DNA of 64,000 bases from Rhizopus arrhizus (taxonomy: Eukaryota > Mucoromycota > Mucoromycetes > Mucorales > Rhizopodaceae), in the NCBI GenBank assembly GCA_024220505.1, contig JAKZZE010000001.1, positions 558,001 to 622,000 on the forward strand, read 5' to 3'. The position numbers were made by a program, and so were the translations under genes. Position 1 is the stretch's first letter; each line of letters begins with the position of its first letter. Of this stretch, positions 1 to 10,825 are shown piece after piece. A model generated the notes under the pieces. The model saw nothing but the letters and a program-made list of their open reading frames with translations. It did not search any database and was not told the origin of the DNA.

Positions 1-640
1 GCCAAGATGTGGAAACTGTGGTGAGTTCTGGAAAATCAAGTGAAGATTGAACGTTTGCTGTTAAGGTGCTTGTAGGCTGATTGGTGGTTGGGTGTACCCG
101 ATTTAACTGATTTTGTAGCTGTACGGTAGTTGCACGAAGTTGTTCGATTTCGGATCTGTCAGCGGCAAGCTCGTTGGTGAGGCATTGCATCATACTTAAC
201 AGAGTGTGGATATCTTCATTGGGTAAGTTCTATGAGCTGGTCGGAGCTTCATTATTGCGTCTGGAAGTTTCGATATTCTCCTCAATGGGAGACATGTGAG
301 AGGAAGCAGGAAGGCAAGAAAGGACAATGGATCTCATAGTAGCAGCTCGATAGCTGACTCCACAGCCATTGCAGCGAAAAACGGGTTGTGGAGGCTCAGA
401 CTTAGTACTGCCATTGCGGCGAAAGACTCCTTTTTTCGTACATTGAGGGCAAGCTAATACTTTGCGGCAGCTTTCAAACTTTACAAGCAAGTTTGCTATT
501 TCCTCTAGAGTCAGAGAACTCGTTGCAGTCGTAATGTTGGTTGGATTAATAGAGCCAGGTGGCATTATTAGTACAGTTGTTTTCGTCGAAGTGTGTGTAA
601 CGTTTAAATTCGCAAACTTAATATTTGATACAACTAGCAT
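1..640 (-). pseudogene. LINE ORF1-like gene, zinc ribbon plus coiled coil, broken by one stop
   Basis: A minus-strand reading frame runs from an ATG at 640 to the window edge with a single in-frame TAG at 230-232. The first part (136 codons) holds a zinc ribbon: CPQC, a basic RRNGSTKS segment, then CNGCGVSYR. After the stop the same frame stays open for about 76 codons and encodes a heptad-like segment (DRSEIEQLRATTVQLQNQL) typical of a coiled coil. Zinc ribbon plus coiled coil suggests the ORF1/gag-like protein of a non-LTR retrotransposon; this is inference, as no database was consulted. The pol part is not seen here and would lie beyond the left edge. A degenerate reverse transcriptase of LINE type is at 48.0-48.9 kb. 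It could also be a short host zinc-ribbon gene ending at 230. Confidence 0.5.
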
Positions 641-2960
641 TGTTATCTTGGGTTAGAAGTGTTAAAAAGAAATTTATTGGAAACAAATAGGTCAAAAAAA
701 TTAATTTAAATTGGTCGTTTTCAAGCAAACAGCTTGGTATAGTTCTCTGAATCCAAAGCCTATAGAATAAGAATAAGAAGCCTTTTTTAACTGTTCGTAA
801 AGCTTTGATCATTTTTTAAATCTATGAAAGAAAAAAAAAAAATACTATCGTTAGGCTTTTTTAATGAAAAAGCATATATGATGAAAAGTGTGTTGAGCTA
901 TGAACATTGCAGATAAAGAAGAAGATCCACGTTTTATAAAGCAATTAGCCAATCTCAGATCATACTTTGGAAGCAATTTTAATTGAACTTTAAGCAACTT
1001 AATGAGCAAAATGCGATCTACAAAATTATCTAGTTTTAAATTTATACTTTTAAAATAAATACTACATAGAAATACATGTTATTATTTGTAATAGATCTTT
1101 ATGATGGGTTAAGGTTTTATAAAAATGTTATTTTATATTATTTTATTTAATGATATAAACTACTTAATTAAATAAATATGTCTAATAATCATTATAGGTT
1201 TCAATATTCCTTTTCATCCATTTGACAACGGTATTCTTCCAACCCAAAAGAAGAGGTATCTTTTTTGTAAAGTTTATCAACTCTTCACATATTGATGGGG
1301 CATGTTAGAATTAAACATTTTCTTTTAATAAACGTTTCATTTTCCACCAACTATAACTCAAAAGATAGAGTAATAAGAATTTTTTTAGTTACAACAAATC
1401 GTAAAATTATTGAAACTTACCAAAGAAACGAATAAATTACTAAGGAATAGAACGTTTTACAGTACCCAATGCTTGTGCAAATTTTATTTTCTTAGATGTC
1501 GCGTTGAATTTAATACCACCTAAAAACTCAACAAGTGCAGTGGTAATCCTTTTATCTTTTATGACGAATCCTATACCATTCCACTTTGTATTGTTTGTTG
1601 TCTGTATCTATTTTTTGAACCTAAAAAAAGGTTTTTTTTTACAGTGCTTTTAGCGCTTTACACTACACTATTTCCCGAAATTATTAGCACACTCAAAAAT
1701 CACAAGCTTTTCTTTCATTTTTTTTTTACCGTTGTTCCCATAAGGGATTTGCTATTAAACATTGACATCTAAAAGGATTGATCTGGTTCGGGTGTACATT
1801 TTGTATTTTATTGCACTCATTTGGATTTTGTAAAATCACAAGCACGCTTTTTCTTTTCTTTTCTTTTTTGACACACCTTCAATTCTAAAGCGAGCCTAAA
1901 GGAAGTTTGTTGCTTCTTGCTTTCTTATCCGGGAGGACAGATATAACGATCGCCACGTGCTTCAAAACGCTTTCACTTAGAGAATGTGAAAATAAAGATA
2001 CTTTCTATATCAAACAGGTATAAAGAGACAAGACAATACAAATTGATACAAAAAAGTTAAATTTTATGAGGGAAAAGCTTGCGAAGAAGCCACTGACATA
2101 AAGCTATCAACATATTATGTAATTGTTTCTATTAGGCAACATTTGTATAGAATAGAGCTTTGACCCATGAGAAAAAGAGAAAGCAAGAAAAGCTCAGTTG
2201 ATACGCAGCGTTATTAAAAATTTGATTGATGTGAAGACTATGAGGACTTTTATTTACACATGCTAGTCAATTGTGTCTGCATAGTAATCTCGAGTAATTG
2301 TTTAGTCGGCCTATTGAAATATCATCTTGATCAAGTGCTGACTTTGAGATTGCATATTCATAAATCATGTTGGTACGATTTGCTTTTTTTCTTTTGCAGT
2401 AGATAAAAGAATGACAATATTTTGCTTATGGATCATATAATCAATCTTCACAGCCCTATTTTCTATGCTGAAAAGAAAATAATAATAACGAAAGGATACT
2501 ACTATATTTCTTTTTTGATTGAATAACATGTTAAAAACAAGAAATAAAAAAACGCAAAGATAGCATTTGCTTTCGTTAAATAAATAGTGGTACTTTTTCC
2601 GCTCTTTTATTTTTCCTCTCTTGTAAGATAAACTGTGTTCATATTATCTGTATTTTCCTATTATGGAGCTTACAAGTCTGATGATCTGACTTTGCAAAAA
2701 GACATGTTGTATAAAATTTGATTATTATTCTCTACAAACTTAGCAGAAAACCTATAATAGAGGTGATTCAATGTTTCAAATATTTGTAGTATGTCGACTT
2801 ATGGTATATGAAGCTTTAAAAACACAAATTTCTTTTGCTTTATGAGCTTTTTCTGTTTTCAAAGTAAAGGTAATGACTGGGCTTTTGAATCAAGTCACAT
2901 CAATGTTCTTCTGCAAGTGAACTCAAACTTTTTTTTTTCGTTGCATCGTTTTAACCAAAC
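641..2960. other. AT-rich intergenic stretch
   Basis: No frame longer than about 60 codons looks coding on either strand. The stretch holds T-rich tracts and, near 1659-1675, a CACTATTTCCCGAAATT segment resembling the terminal motif of the small element at 4709-4808. The last 200 bp form the upstream region of ELP4; a T-rich run ends 20 bp before its ATG. I see no RNA gene. Confidence 0.5.
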
Positions 2961-4386
2961 ATGAGTTTTAAAAAACGCAACGCAGATCAGCAGCCCAAGT
3001 TACCTTCAGGATCTCGATTGAGTGCATACAATGGACAATTGTTGATATCTACAGGCGTCCCTTCTTTGGACGACATTCTTGGTGGAGGACAACCTGTGGG
3101 TACCATTATGCTGATCAAAGAAGATCGTGCAACGACTTATGCTCAATTACTCTTGAAATATTTCATTGCGCAAGGGATCGCCTCTGGACATCAGTGTGCA
3201 GTAGCTTCTCGTGACGAAGACCCTGAAGAAATGCTCAAGACTTTGATGTGGCTATCTAATTCAGAAAAAGATGACGATGACGATAATATAAAAAGCTCAC
3301 AAGCAGAAGGTGATAGTGACCGTATGAAAATCGCTTGGAGATATTCACATTTGAAAAGGCTCGAAGGAGGTGTAAAAGCCAAAACATGTAAAATTAAAAA
3401 AAAAAATACCAAACTGAAGGATGAATGTTTATTTTTATTTTTTCTTATTTAAACAGCTTCACCTGCAGCAGTGACACCTATAATAGAGCAGCAAGATTCT
3501 AAAAACTCAGAGGAACCAAAGCCTTACTGTAGTCAATTTGATCTTACAAGAAGAATTACTAAAGAAGCTTTAGAAGAAGCCAAGACGAATATATTACAGT
3601 GGGATTATCAAGGAAATGAGGATTATAAGACATTGATGGATGAAATACGTAAAGTTGTATTAGAAGGGAATTTTAGTTCTGCTGTTCCAGTTGCACCAGG
3701 TACAGCTCGTCATGCTTTGAGAGTTGCTATTCATTCAATAGCTTCTCCTAGTTGGCAATCCAAATCACTTCACGTAAGACTCCAAATTCTACTGCTAAAA
3801 ATGAATCCTAAACTGTGTTTTAGGATTTATACAAATTCTTTCATGCTCTTCGTGGCTTACTTCGTTTCTCATTCGGCACGGCCATGATTACTATACCTGC
3901 ACATTTATATGAAGAAGCCCCTCACCTTATCAAGAGAATTGAATATATGGTAGATGCTGTTATTGAAATAGAATCATTTGCAGGTAAAAAGAAAAGAAAA
4001 GTAAGATTGTCATAAAAACTGATTTAATGATAAAAATAGGCGATCCTGTCCATAATGAAGCCTCCTATACACAAAATTATCATGGATTTTTCCATGTTCA
4101 CAAGCTACCAGTTTTGAATTCACTTTTACCACCTAGTACAAAATTATCAGTCTTATCCGGAGGAGGTAGTAATGATTTAGGATTTAAGCTTCGTCGTAAG
4201 CGATTCGCTATTGAGACTTTCCACTTACCACCTGAAGGCGGAGTTGTCACCCGACGTACTGAAGCGCCCCCAGCCAAAGAAGATGAGCCATCCAAGAAAA
4301 GTATGACTTCTTCTCTTGCTTCGAGAGGACCAAAGAAAATTGGATGTGGCTCAACACCAGGAAAGCCTGATCCACTCGAGTTTTAG
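2961..4386 (+). CDS. ELP4: Elongator complex protein 4 (PAXNEB)
   Basis: Four exons: 2961-3387, 3457-3773, 3824-3983 and 4040-4386, total 416 aa. Elp4 is a RecA-fold, ATPase-like subunit of the Elp4-Elp5-Elp6 ring of Elongator, which modifies wobble uridine of tRNAs. Supporting residues: N-terminal STGVPSLDDILGGGQPVGT, which replaces a Walker A loop as in the family, and YSHLKRLE, FDLTRRI, LHVRLQILLL-type and FHALRGLLRFSFGTAMITIP segments. The C-terminal exon carries YHGFFHVHKLP, LGFKLRRKRFAIETFHLPPEGG and a closing GCGSTPGKPDPLEF, all characteristic of PAXNEB proteins. An acidic DDDDD insert lies near residue 110. The ATG is the first in frame and follows a T-rich run. All three introns are 50-70 nt and keep the frame. 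Confidence 0.95.
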
Positions 4387-5520
4387 ATGCATACTTTTAT
4401 TTAAATAATAAAATAAAAAACAAACGTTTCTTTGGAAACAAATAAAGAGAAAAAAAAAATATCAAGGAGTTTTCAATGATATTTCAACAACATAGAAAGG
4501 CCAATATCTAAAAGCTTCACAAATTTTTGTGTTTTTATATTCATAAATGTTACATGAACAAACAAGTTTATTTGAATAAAATAAAGTACTATGCATGCTG
4601 AAGGATGAAATGATTCCTTGCAGAAAAAAGAAGCTTCATTCTTACTTTAATGGATAGTCTATAACACAAAGATAATCAAGCAAGGTAGAATTTGGACAGG
4701 ATTTTATACACTATTTCCAGAAATTAAAATCGCATTTTGTAATGTTTTATAATACAAGTTATATGTAATTGCGACAAGTCACGGCGACTTTAATTTCTGC
4801 AAATGGTATAATATAATCTACAAAAGCTGCTAGGTACTCGCTCATTTGAAGCAACGCGATTGTTTGATAATCTTTAGAGCGTAAATACTATCTTTTCTTT
4901 TCAATATTATATCCGTCTTCTTTGGAAAAAAATAAGTATAGTCTTGGCAATGCGTTCTCGTCTATTTGATTTTCATTTAAGTACATCAACATGATCTCCT
5001 GCTTTCTAGTAGTGTAACATTATTGTAGCACGACAAGTTGACCAAAAAGAAATAAGTTCAATCTTTCTTGTGTAAATGAATTTTAACCTAATTATGAATT
5101 TCTCAAATTATTCAGCTATCAGACATCTTTAGAAGCAAATCAAATTAGTAAGTTCCAAGTCTTTTTTTTTTTATTAAGCCTATATTCTTTTTCTCTAGTC
5201 ATTTTATATTAAATATAAATATATTAATACAATTAAATGATTTATTAACAAAAGCCAATTGTAGAATAAGGATTACAATAAACTAAACATGTTACAAACT
5301 AAACAAAATTAAGTTGGTGTCAATGCCAGGTGTTGTTTATAGTCGTGTAATAATCATTAAATTGTTCATGTCAATTTACAACATCTAGAATCCACCTTTT
5401 AAGTTTTCTTTTTCCTTTTTTTTCTTCTCTTGTTAAAAAGCAGCTTTGTCGATGAACGATGCAGGTTGCTCATGTCACACGTACCTGACGTGTTAATAGT
5501 CACAGGCTTAATTTTTTTTT
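4387..5520. other. Intergenic region with a small repeat element
   Basis: No coding frame was recognised. The only structured object is the short inverted-repeat element at 4709-4808, listed separately. The right part is the AT-rich 3' flank of the transposase remnant at 5521-6123; no DDE domain follows that gene here. Confidence 0.5.
4709..4808. mobile_element. MITE-like element, about 100 bp
   Basis: The left end reads CACTATTTCCAGAAATTAAA and the right end GACTTTAATTTCTGCAAATG, which are imperfect inverted complements over about 25 bp. TA flanks both sides. A related sequence, in reverse orientation relative to this copy, begins near 47796 and shares a GTGACTTGTCGCAAT core. This suggests a dispersed non-autonomous DNA transposon family. 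Exact ends are uncertain by a few bases. Confidence 0.5.
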
Positions 5521-6123
5521 TCACTGTGGATGCGTTTTTTTAAAAGAGAGGTTGCATTCCTTTGTCATAAAGTTATACAGGGTCGATTTTGATACGCTCA
5601 AACCTGGAAATTGATTCAAGAGGTTTTCCAAGGCCTGATTTAATCCTGCTAAAGGATTTTGGTTCATAAATCTTATCAAATATTGTTTATGATTCTCGTT
5701 TAAAAGAGGTGGTCGTCCCTGGCGCTTCGTACAGCGTCTATGCTGAATCTCATCCTGCGGATCCTCCTGATCTCTTTTGAGCCATTCATACGCTGTTCGA
5801 CGAGGAATGCCCATCACAGTTCCAGCTTTACCAGCAGTCATGCATTTCTCGTAGATAAGAAAAAAGAAGGTTTCCTTTTCTGTATCTTTGTATTTATTGT
5901 AATGCGTACGGCGAACCTCTTTGCATTCAGTTTTGTTTGCAGTATTCGTTTCTTGGTCTTCTTTTTCTGGTTTTGCTGATGGTTTGGGTGGTTTTAGATG
6001 CGTGTATTGATTGTAGTTTGTTATAGTTTCAAGTGAAGAGGGATCATTATCGTCAAAATAGTCTTGACCGGTTTCATCTACAATATGACCTTGCCCATCT
6101 TCAAAAAGAAATCGTACACTCAT
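5521..6123 (-). pseudogene. IS630/Tc1-like transposase remnant, N-terminal HTH part only
   Basis: An open frame of 200 aa starts at ATG 6123 (MSVRFLFEDGQGHIVDETG). An N-terminal segment with ITNYNQYTHLKPPKP is followed by a lysine/glutamate-rich linker and two homeodomain-like helix-turn-helix blocks: KAGTVMGIPRRTAYEWLKR and, after a GRPPLL hinge, LSVSKSTLYNFMTKECNLSFKK. These are the DNA-binding parts of IS630/Tc1-type transposases. The catalytic DDE domain is absent: the frame stops right after the HTH and nothing DDE-like follows down to 4800. A sister copy with the same layout is at 48850-49674, and separate DDE halves of what looks like the same family lie at 9.1, 11.9 and 12.5 kb. A poly-A/T tract sits just upstream. 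It could be an exapted DNA-binding protein, but truncation is the simpler reading. Confidence 0.7.
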
Positions 6124-6373
6124 TAAAAAGAAAAAGAAAAAAAAAGAAAAAAAAAAAAAAAAAAAAAAGAATAAAGTATGATGAATCAAAATTTCTGAAT
6201 TTATAGCCAGCTAAAAGGTGTATGCCTATTAATTCCTGGTACAAGGGCTTAGCAAATAAAAAGCATTGTACGGTGTTTTAATCTATCCTGTAAAATGTTG
6301 AGTGATGCAATAAAAAAAAATCTCTTTTCTTTTCTTTTTCACACACATACACATACATATTTAGATATAAAAG

Positions 6374-6953
6374 ATGTAAAACAATAAAAGAAAAATAAGA
6401 AGAAAAAACCAATAATATGACTATAGGTCTGAACCATATGATCCTTATATTCCTAATTCACAAAAAGGACAAGATGCAGCTCCAAGTAAGACAACTCGAG
6501 TTCAACAACAAGTAGATGAAGTAGTTGGTATCATGCAAGAAAATATTGATAAAGTAATGCAAAGAGGTGAAAGACTAGATGACCTTCGAGGAAAAACAGG
6601 TATAAAATAAAAAGGGATGATTTATAAGATAAGAAGTGCTTAAATATTATTTTATTAGAGGATTTGCAAGCAACCGCAGGACATTTTAGACGTGGGGCTA
6701 ATCAAGTTAGAAAGAGAATGTGGTGGAAAGATTTAAAGTGGAAGATTATTATTGCTGTCACTATCTTGGTTATCTTGGGTATTATTATTGGTAAGTGTTG
6801 AACCATGTTTTTGTAAGTATACTCATATTTCCTTATTAAATTAGGTTCCATTGTTGGCACTCAGGTAAATAAGAGAAAATATTCACTCCATTTTTGTCTA
6901 TTGTTTAATAATATTTTTAATATTAATAGACACACAACAATAATAGCTCATAA
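6374..6953 (+). CDS. SNC1: Synaptobrevin/VAMP-type R-SNARE
   Basis: Five coding exons: 6374-6375, 6427-6599, 6659-6790, 6845-6864 and 6930-6953, total 116 aa, the usual length of yeast Snc1/2. It is the vesicle R-SNARE for exocytosis and endosomal recycling. The SNARE motif spans about residues 25-85 ([20 protein letters not shown]) with the zero-layer Arg in [18 protein letters not shown] precedes a single C-terminal transmembrane anchor ([20 protein letters not shown]). The reading frame requires a start at MSEPYDPY; the only way I find to supply it is to splice AT at 6374-6375 onto G at 6427, so the ATG itself is split by a 51-nt intron. The unspliced ATG at 6417 is out of frame. Exon 4 is only 20 nt. 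Protein identity is secure; the split start needs transcript data. Confidence 0.9.
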
Positions 6954-9000
6954 ATTTATTATTTACACACTTACATATATTTACAATATAAAAAAAAGCT
7001 TATTCTTATTAAACTATTTTTCTCTGTGTACGATTCTCATCTCCTTTTGAAATCAAAAAATTGAACATAATGTTTTAATTTTTTTTGTGTTTACTAAAAC
7101 TCATCAAAGATCAAAAGGATATAAAAGCGATGCAAGTGAATTAAACAGTGGCTTCCAACCAGAATATTAAATATATTAAACGTAAAAAATTGTAAGCAGA
7201 TAGTTCTTTCTGGGTTTGGTTGATATTCTCAACCAAAGCGGACATTTGCTATTGAGTTTTTCATACGAATCGGATGGTTGTAGCAAAAAAAAAAAAAAAA
7301 AAAAAAAAAAAGCGATATATTGCAAATTCTTAATTTGGATAGCTAACAATGTTCATCTTCTACATGTGTTGGAATCATTTTGTGCAAATCGGATCGGATG
7401 AATAATCTTGTGAAGAAGTTTGCATTATAAATTTATAGAAGTATGAAGCAAAGAACTACTAACAAAGGCTTTCCAACTGTTGCTAATATTTGTGATATGT
7501 GAATCTGTATTAAAAGTTAAACATTGTCTTTAACTGACGATTCTTTATTGCTCTTATTTTGGTATCATCATAGCTCATTTTTTTAATGAATGCATCAAAG
7601 TTAATATCTATTTAGTTGGACAGTGCTCATTGTCAAAAACGAGATGGGATAAGATTTCCATCGAGAACGGTCTTTTAATCTTTTACAGAATATTTAGAGA
7701 ACCCCAATGCTGTCTATTTTTGAATTTGATACTATTTGAAAAGAAAATCTTATTAAAGTGACATGATTTTTGTGCTTGAAGGAACATGCTAAGCCTAAAA
7801 TTTTGTTGTGGGTGCCTCTTTTTAATTTCACATCAATTCAAGTAGCAAGGTCTCCCAAAAACTCTGTAGTTTCTTGTATTATTGCTTTTGCCATCCAAAC
7901 AAAGTCAAATCTCATACAAGATAACGTATACTCAGTCTGATAAGTTAGCTTTCCCGCTTAAATGATGCGTGAAGCATGGTATTTTGGTATATCGATAATC
8001 GTCAATTTTATATCGAGCTTTATTATAATAAGGTTGGCTGCTTTTTTTTTATTATATAAAGCATTTTAGCTAGCTGCCAGTAATGGAACATGTCATATTG
8101 ATTGAGAGGAACATCTTTGATTTATCTAGGACAAAAAAAATCTTGAAAACAAGATTATCCAAATACTGCCTCAATTCCTTTTGTGCGATTTTGGATCCTG
8201 TCCAACTCTTCTAGTGTTAACAAAATCTTCCTGGGCTTATCGTGCCTATCTAATATTAAAGAATGGCTTAAGCTTTAAACGCACTATGTTAGTCAGTCTG
8301 CAAATACAAATATTGTATTTATACATACTGTTCTTATTTACTGTTTTATCGAATTCTACAACTCAAATCATAAGAGTAATACAAGTTACTAATATTAATT
8401 TTGTCGGCACTGTCGATCTGTCTCGATGGAATACAATCACTCACTACATTGGAGTACTCAACAGATCTCAGTATAAGCAAAAGCTCTTCAAAAAGCGCAG
8501 GATTCTTTTGTTATATGAGTATATGATATCATAGTTCCCATATAATCACACTTATATATTAGATGTAGGTACATATTTCCATCTTAATTTGTTATCTAAA
8601 AATATTTGAAGAGCAAAATACGTTTTATTTTTAAAGAAATAGTTATTTTGGCTTGTATAACATATTTTTAGCAGAAGAACATATTAATTAAATAATTTAG
8701 TATTATTCAGAATACGCTTCTGAGTCTTTTGATATGAGTTTTGTAATAAAACAGTGAATTTTGACTTCGTGAGTAGATATCTCCTTATTATTGGTTTTTA
8801 TAAATTACTTTTTTTACAAGGAAAATAAATTACACAAGTACTATAATTGTATAGCTAGCTTTATTCCAAAAATGATCTATATTACCAATGAAAATCGTTT
8901 GTTTTACTTTGCATATAAATAAATTGCATTAAAAAATCTGAATTATTTAGAAGGGGAGGGAGGAAGAGTACGGACAAACTACATTAGTTTTTTAGAAATA
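6954..9000. other. Intergenic, AT-rich, with a 27-nt poly-A tract
   Basis: No recognisable gene. A 27-nt A run lies at 7285-7311. An open frame of 117 codons at 8181-8534 has no recognisable domain and an unremarkable composition, so I do not call it. A 40-bp segment near 7099 (ACTCATCAAAGATCAAAAGG) resembles one near 47949 just before the LINE remnant, suggesting repeat debris. The stretch ends in the TA that flanks the inverted-repeat element. Confidence 0.4.
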
Positions 9001-9441
9001 CAGTGCTTCCAACAAGTAATGTCACTGGCCAATTAAAAAAGATGTCATTCAGAAATAGAGTCATATTTTTAGAAACCGTATCACCATAATTAATTCTTGG
9101 TAGTTATGGATAATGCACCCATTCACACACATGAAAACATAAAGAAATATATTGAGTATCGAAGGTATAAATGTGTGTATCTTCCTACTTACTTTCCAGA
9201 GCTTAACCCAATAGAACAATTTTGGGCAGTGTCAAAGAGTAAGGTTAAGCGCCATAGGTTTTTGCAGGAAGACACCCTATCAAAAAGAATTGCGGAAGCT
9301 TGCGAAAGCGTGGAGAAAAGTCATTCCAGAGGTTTCGTTTCGCATTCTTACAAGTGTTGGGATAAATGTCGAAACATAGAGCCCATGTAATGACAATGAC
9401 AAGAATCAGATAAGTAGAATCAGGTAAGCACTATTTTTATT

Positions 9442-9485
<44 letters not shown>

Positions 9486-9764
9486 AATGATGCTGATTCT
9501 TGCTACCATCCGGCATCTATCTGGCAGTCATCTAGCATTTTATCTGGAAATTGTGGCAATATAACCAACTTTTTTTTATTGCCAAGCAACGATTATCATG
9601 ATCATAACACGAAATCAGGCAATATGTATGCTTTTTTATGTTGACTATTCTGTAGAAAATGCTAAAAAATGTGAAAAAGAAAATTGAAGACCTTGGTGGT
9701 TTTGAAATCTGTTACAATGTTGATACTAAATAGCCAATACTTGTTTCAAGACAGAGGATTCGCG
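9001..9764 (+). repeat. Left 764-bp inverted-repeat arm
   Basis: Order inward from 9001: terminal CAGTG, an inner inverted CACTG about 22 bp later, about 70 bp of non-coding sequence, the DDE C-terminal fragment (9097-9390), a 42-nt poly-A (9443-9484) and about 280 bp of unrecognised sequence ending at GAGGATTCGCG. It matches the right arm at 11284-12047 in reverse complement. Confidence 0.9.
9097..9390 (+). pseudogene. Tc1/IS630 transposase C-terminal fragment, left arm
   Basis: About 97 codons beginning LVVMDNAPIHT, which carries the second catalytic Asp, through the NPIEQFW motif with the third acidic residue, to VKRHRFLQEDTLSKRI and a terminal SHSYKCWDKC. The HTH and the first catalytic Asp are missing: only about 95 bp separate the terminal repeat from the second-Asp motif, so the 5' two thirds were deleted. 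There is no proper start codon (the frame opens with TTG). The right arm holds the same fragment with the same translated sequence. The downstream poly-A sits outside the coding part. It is a non-autonomous remnant. Confidence 0.85.
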
Positions 9765-9863
9765 AAAGCCATTCACATCATCTTTATCCTACTAGTGTTT
9801 CCGAAAATTAACCGTAGAACTATTTGAAATGTTTATTTATACTATTCATAAATTTTGCAATTG

Positions 9864-10825
9864 TTATTTTGATCGTTGTAAAATCTTCTTTCGGCAACCA
9901 AACTTAATAAGAATGGTGGGATCAGATGCTAAAAGCTTTGTATCAAATAGGTGGATTTCATTGTCCAAAGCAAAAGTATCAATTGCAATTTTTTTTATCT
10001 TATCATTGTTTTCGATCAACCTTTTTAGCTCTTGTGACCTTGACGTAAGCCCCGCATAATCGATGGATACCAAACAGATGTCACGGTCTGCAGATTGTAA
10101 ATAATGAAGCATATCTGTAGCGAATTAATAGAGTGGGCTCTACCTTATGTTTTCATCTATTATGACTTACCTTGTGTATCTCCGTTCACATTGCTTAATT
10201 TTGCAATCATAGATTTACTGGTCGTGGTATCTCTTTCGCTGAAAGGAGTGGATGCGCAACTGGAAAAAGAGACATATATTCTGGTTGTCAAGGAGCGATT
10301 TTGCAAGTTGTTCACCATTTTCTGCAGAAGTTTCACCCTGTTTTCATTTTTATCATTTGAAGGGGACTTGCGAGCTTATCCCATTATTTCAAACCCATTT
10401 CGTTTTAAATTCTTGATTGACTCCTGATACAGAGGTAAAAATTGGCAAATTGCTGATTTTATGTCATCTACCAAGAAATTGGTTAACAAAATACTTTAAT
10501 TACACCAATATTTGAGCTTACCGTAGAATTGCTCATCCATAACATGACAAGATCTTATTCAAATATTGTTTTTTCGTTCTTCCTGGGCTCTTAAGAATGA
10601 TAAACGAGCATTCGAACACCATCTTGAGAAAGATAACACCGACTTATTTTCAAATATAGCTGTATGGTTTCTGACCGTATCATATATGTTCACGATAGAT
10701 ACTGATTTCATGTTATAAACATTGATATTCTGAGGCTCTTCAGGTAGGTATACTTCATTTATGAATTGAATCACTTGAATTTCAGTGTCATGTTTTGGCA
10801 TGTCAATAAGATACAGTCTTATCAT
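9864..10825 (-). pseudogene. Cargo gene of the inverted-repeat element, multicopy family with a resolvase-like segment
   Basis: The minus-strand frame reads 10825-10522, 10467-10171 and 10114-9864 with two well-formed introns (10468-10521 and 10115-10170) that keep phase. The frame is otherwise open but has two in-frame stops: TGA at 10559-10561 and TAA at 10376-10378. The protein would be about 285 residues. Visible segments are MIRLYLIDMPKHDTEIQVIQ near the start, CHVMDEQFYDDIK across intron 1, then G-stop-ARKSPSNDK, LLQKMVNNLQNRSL, and DICLVSIDYAGLTSRSQELK in the last exon. From memory this resembles a highly repeated, unnamed Mucorales family. The stop sits where a Tyr would complete a Y-x-R-x-S motif like that of serine recombinases; that link is inference. 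The gene lies alone in the core, with no shared reading frame with the arms. Confidence 0.55.

Noticed and set aside
6417..6419. ATG just before the second exon of the synaptobrevin gene as its start
   Set aside because: It is out of frame with the SNARE domain.
8181..8534. 117-codon open frame on the plus strand
   Set aside because: No recognisable domain, hydrophobic low-information composition in AT-rich DNA, no intron or upstream context; most likely chance.
10104..10427. Plus-strand frame of 107 codons inside the inverted-repeat element
   Set aside because: It is a shadow of the minus-strand cargo exons, which carry the readable protein.
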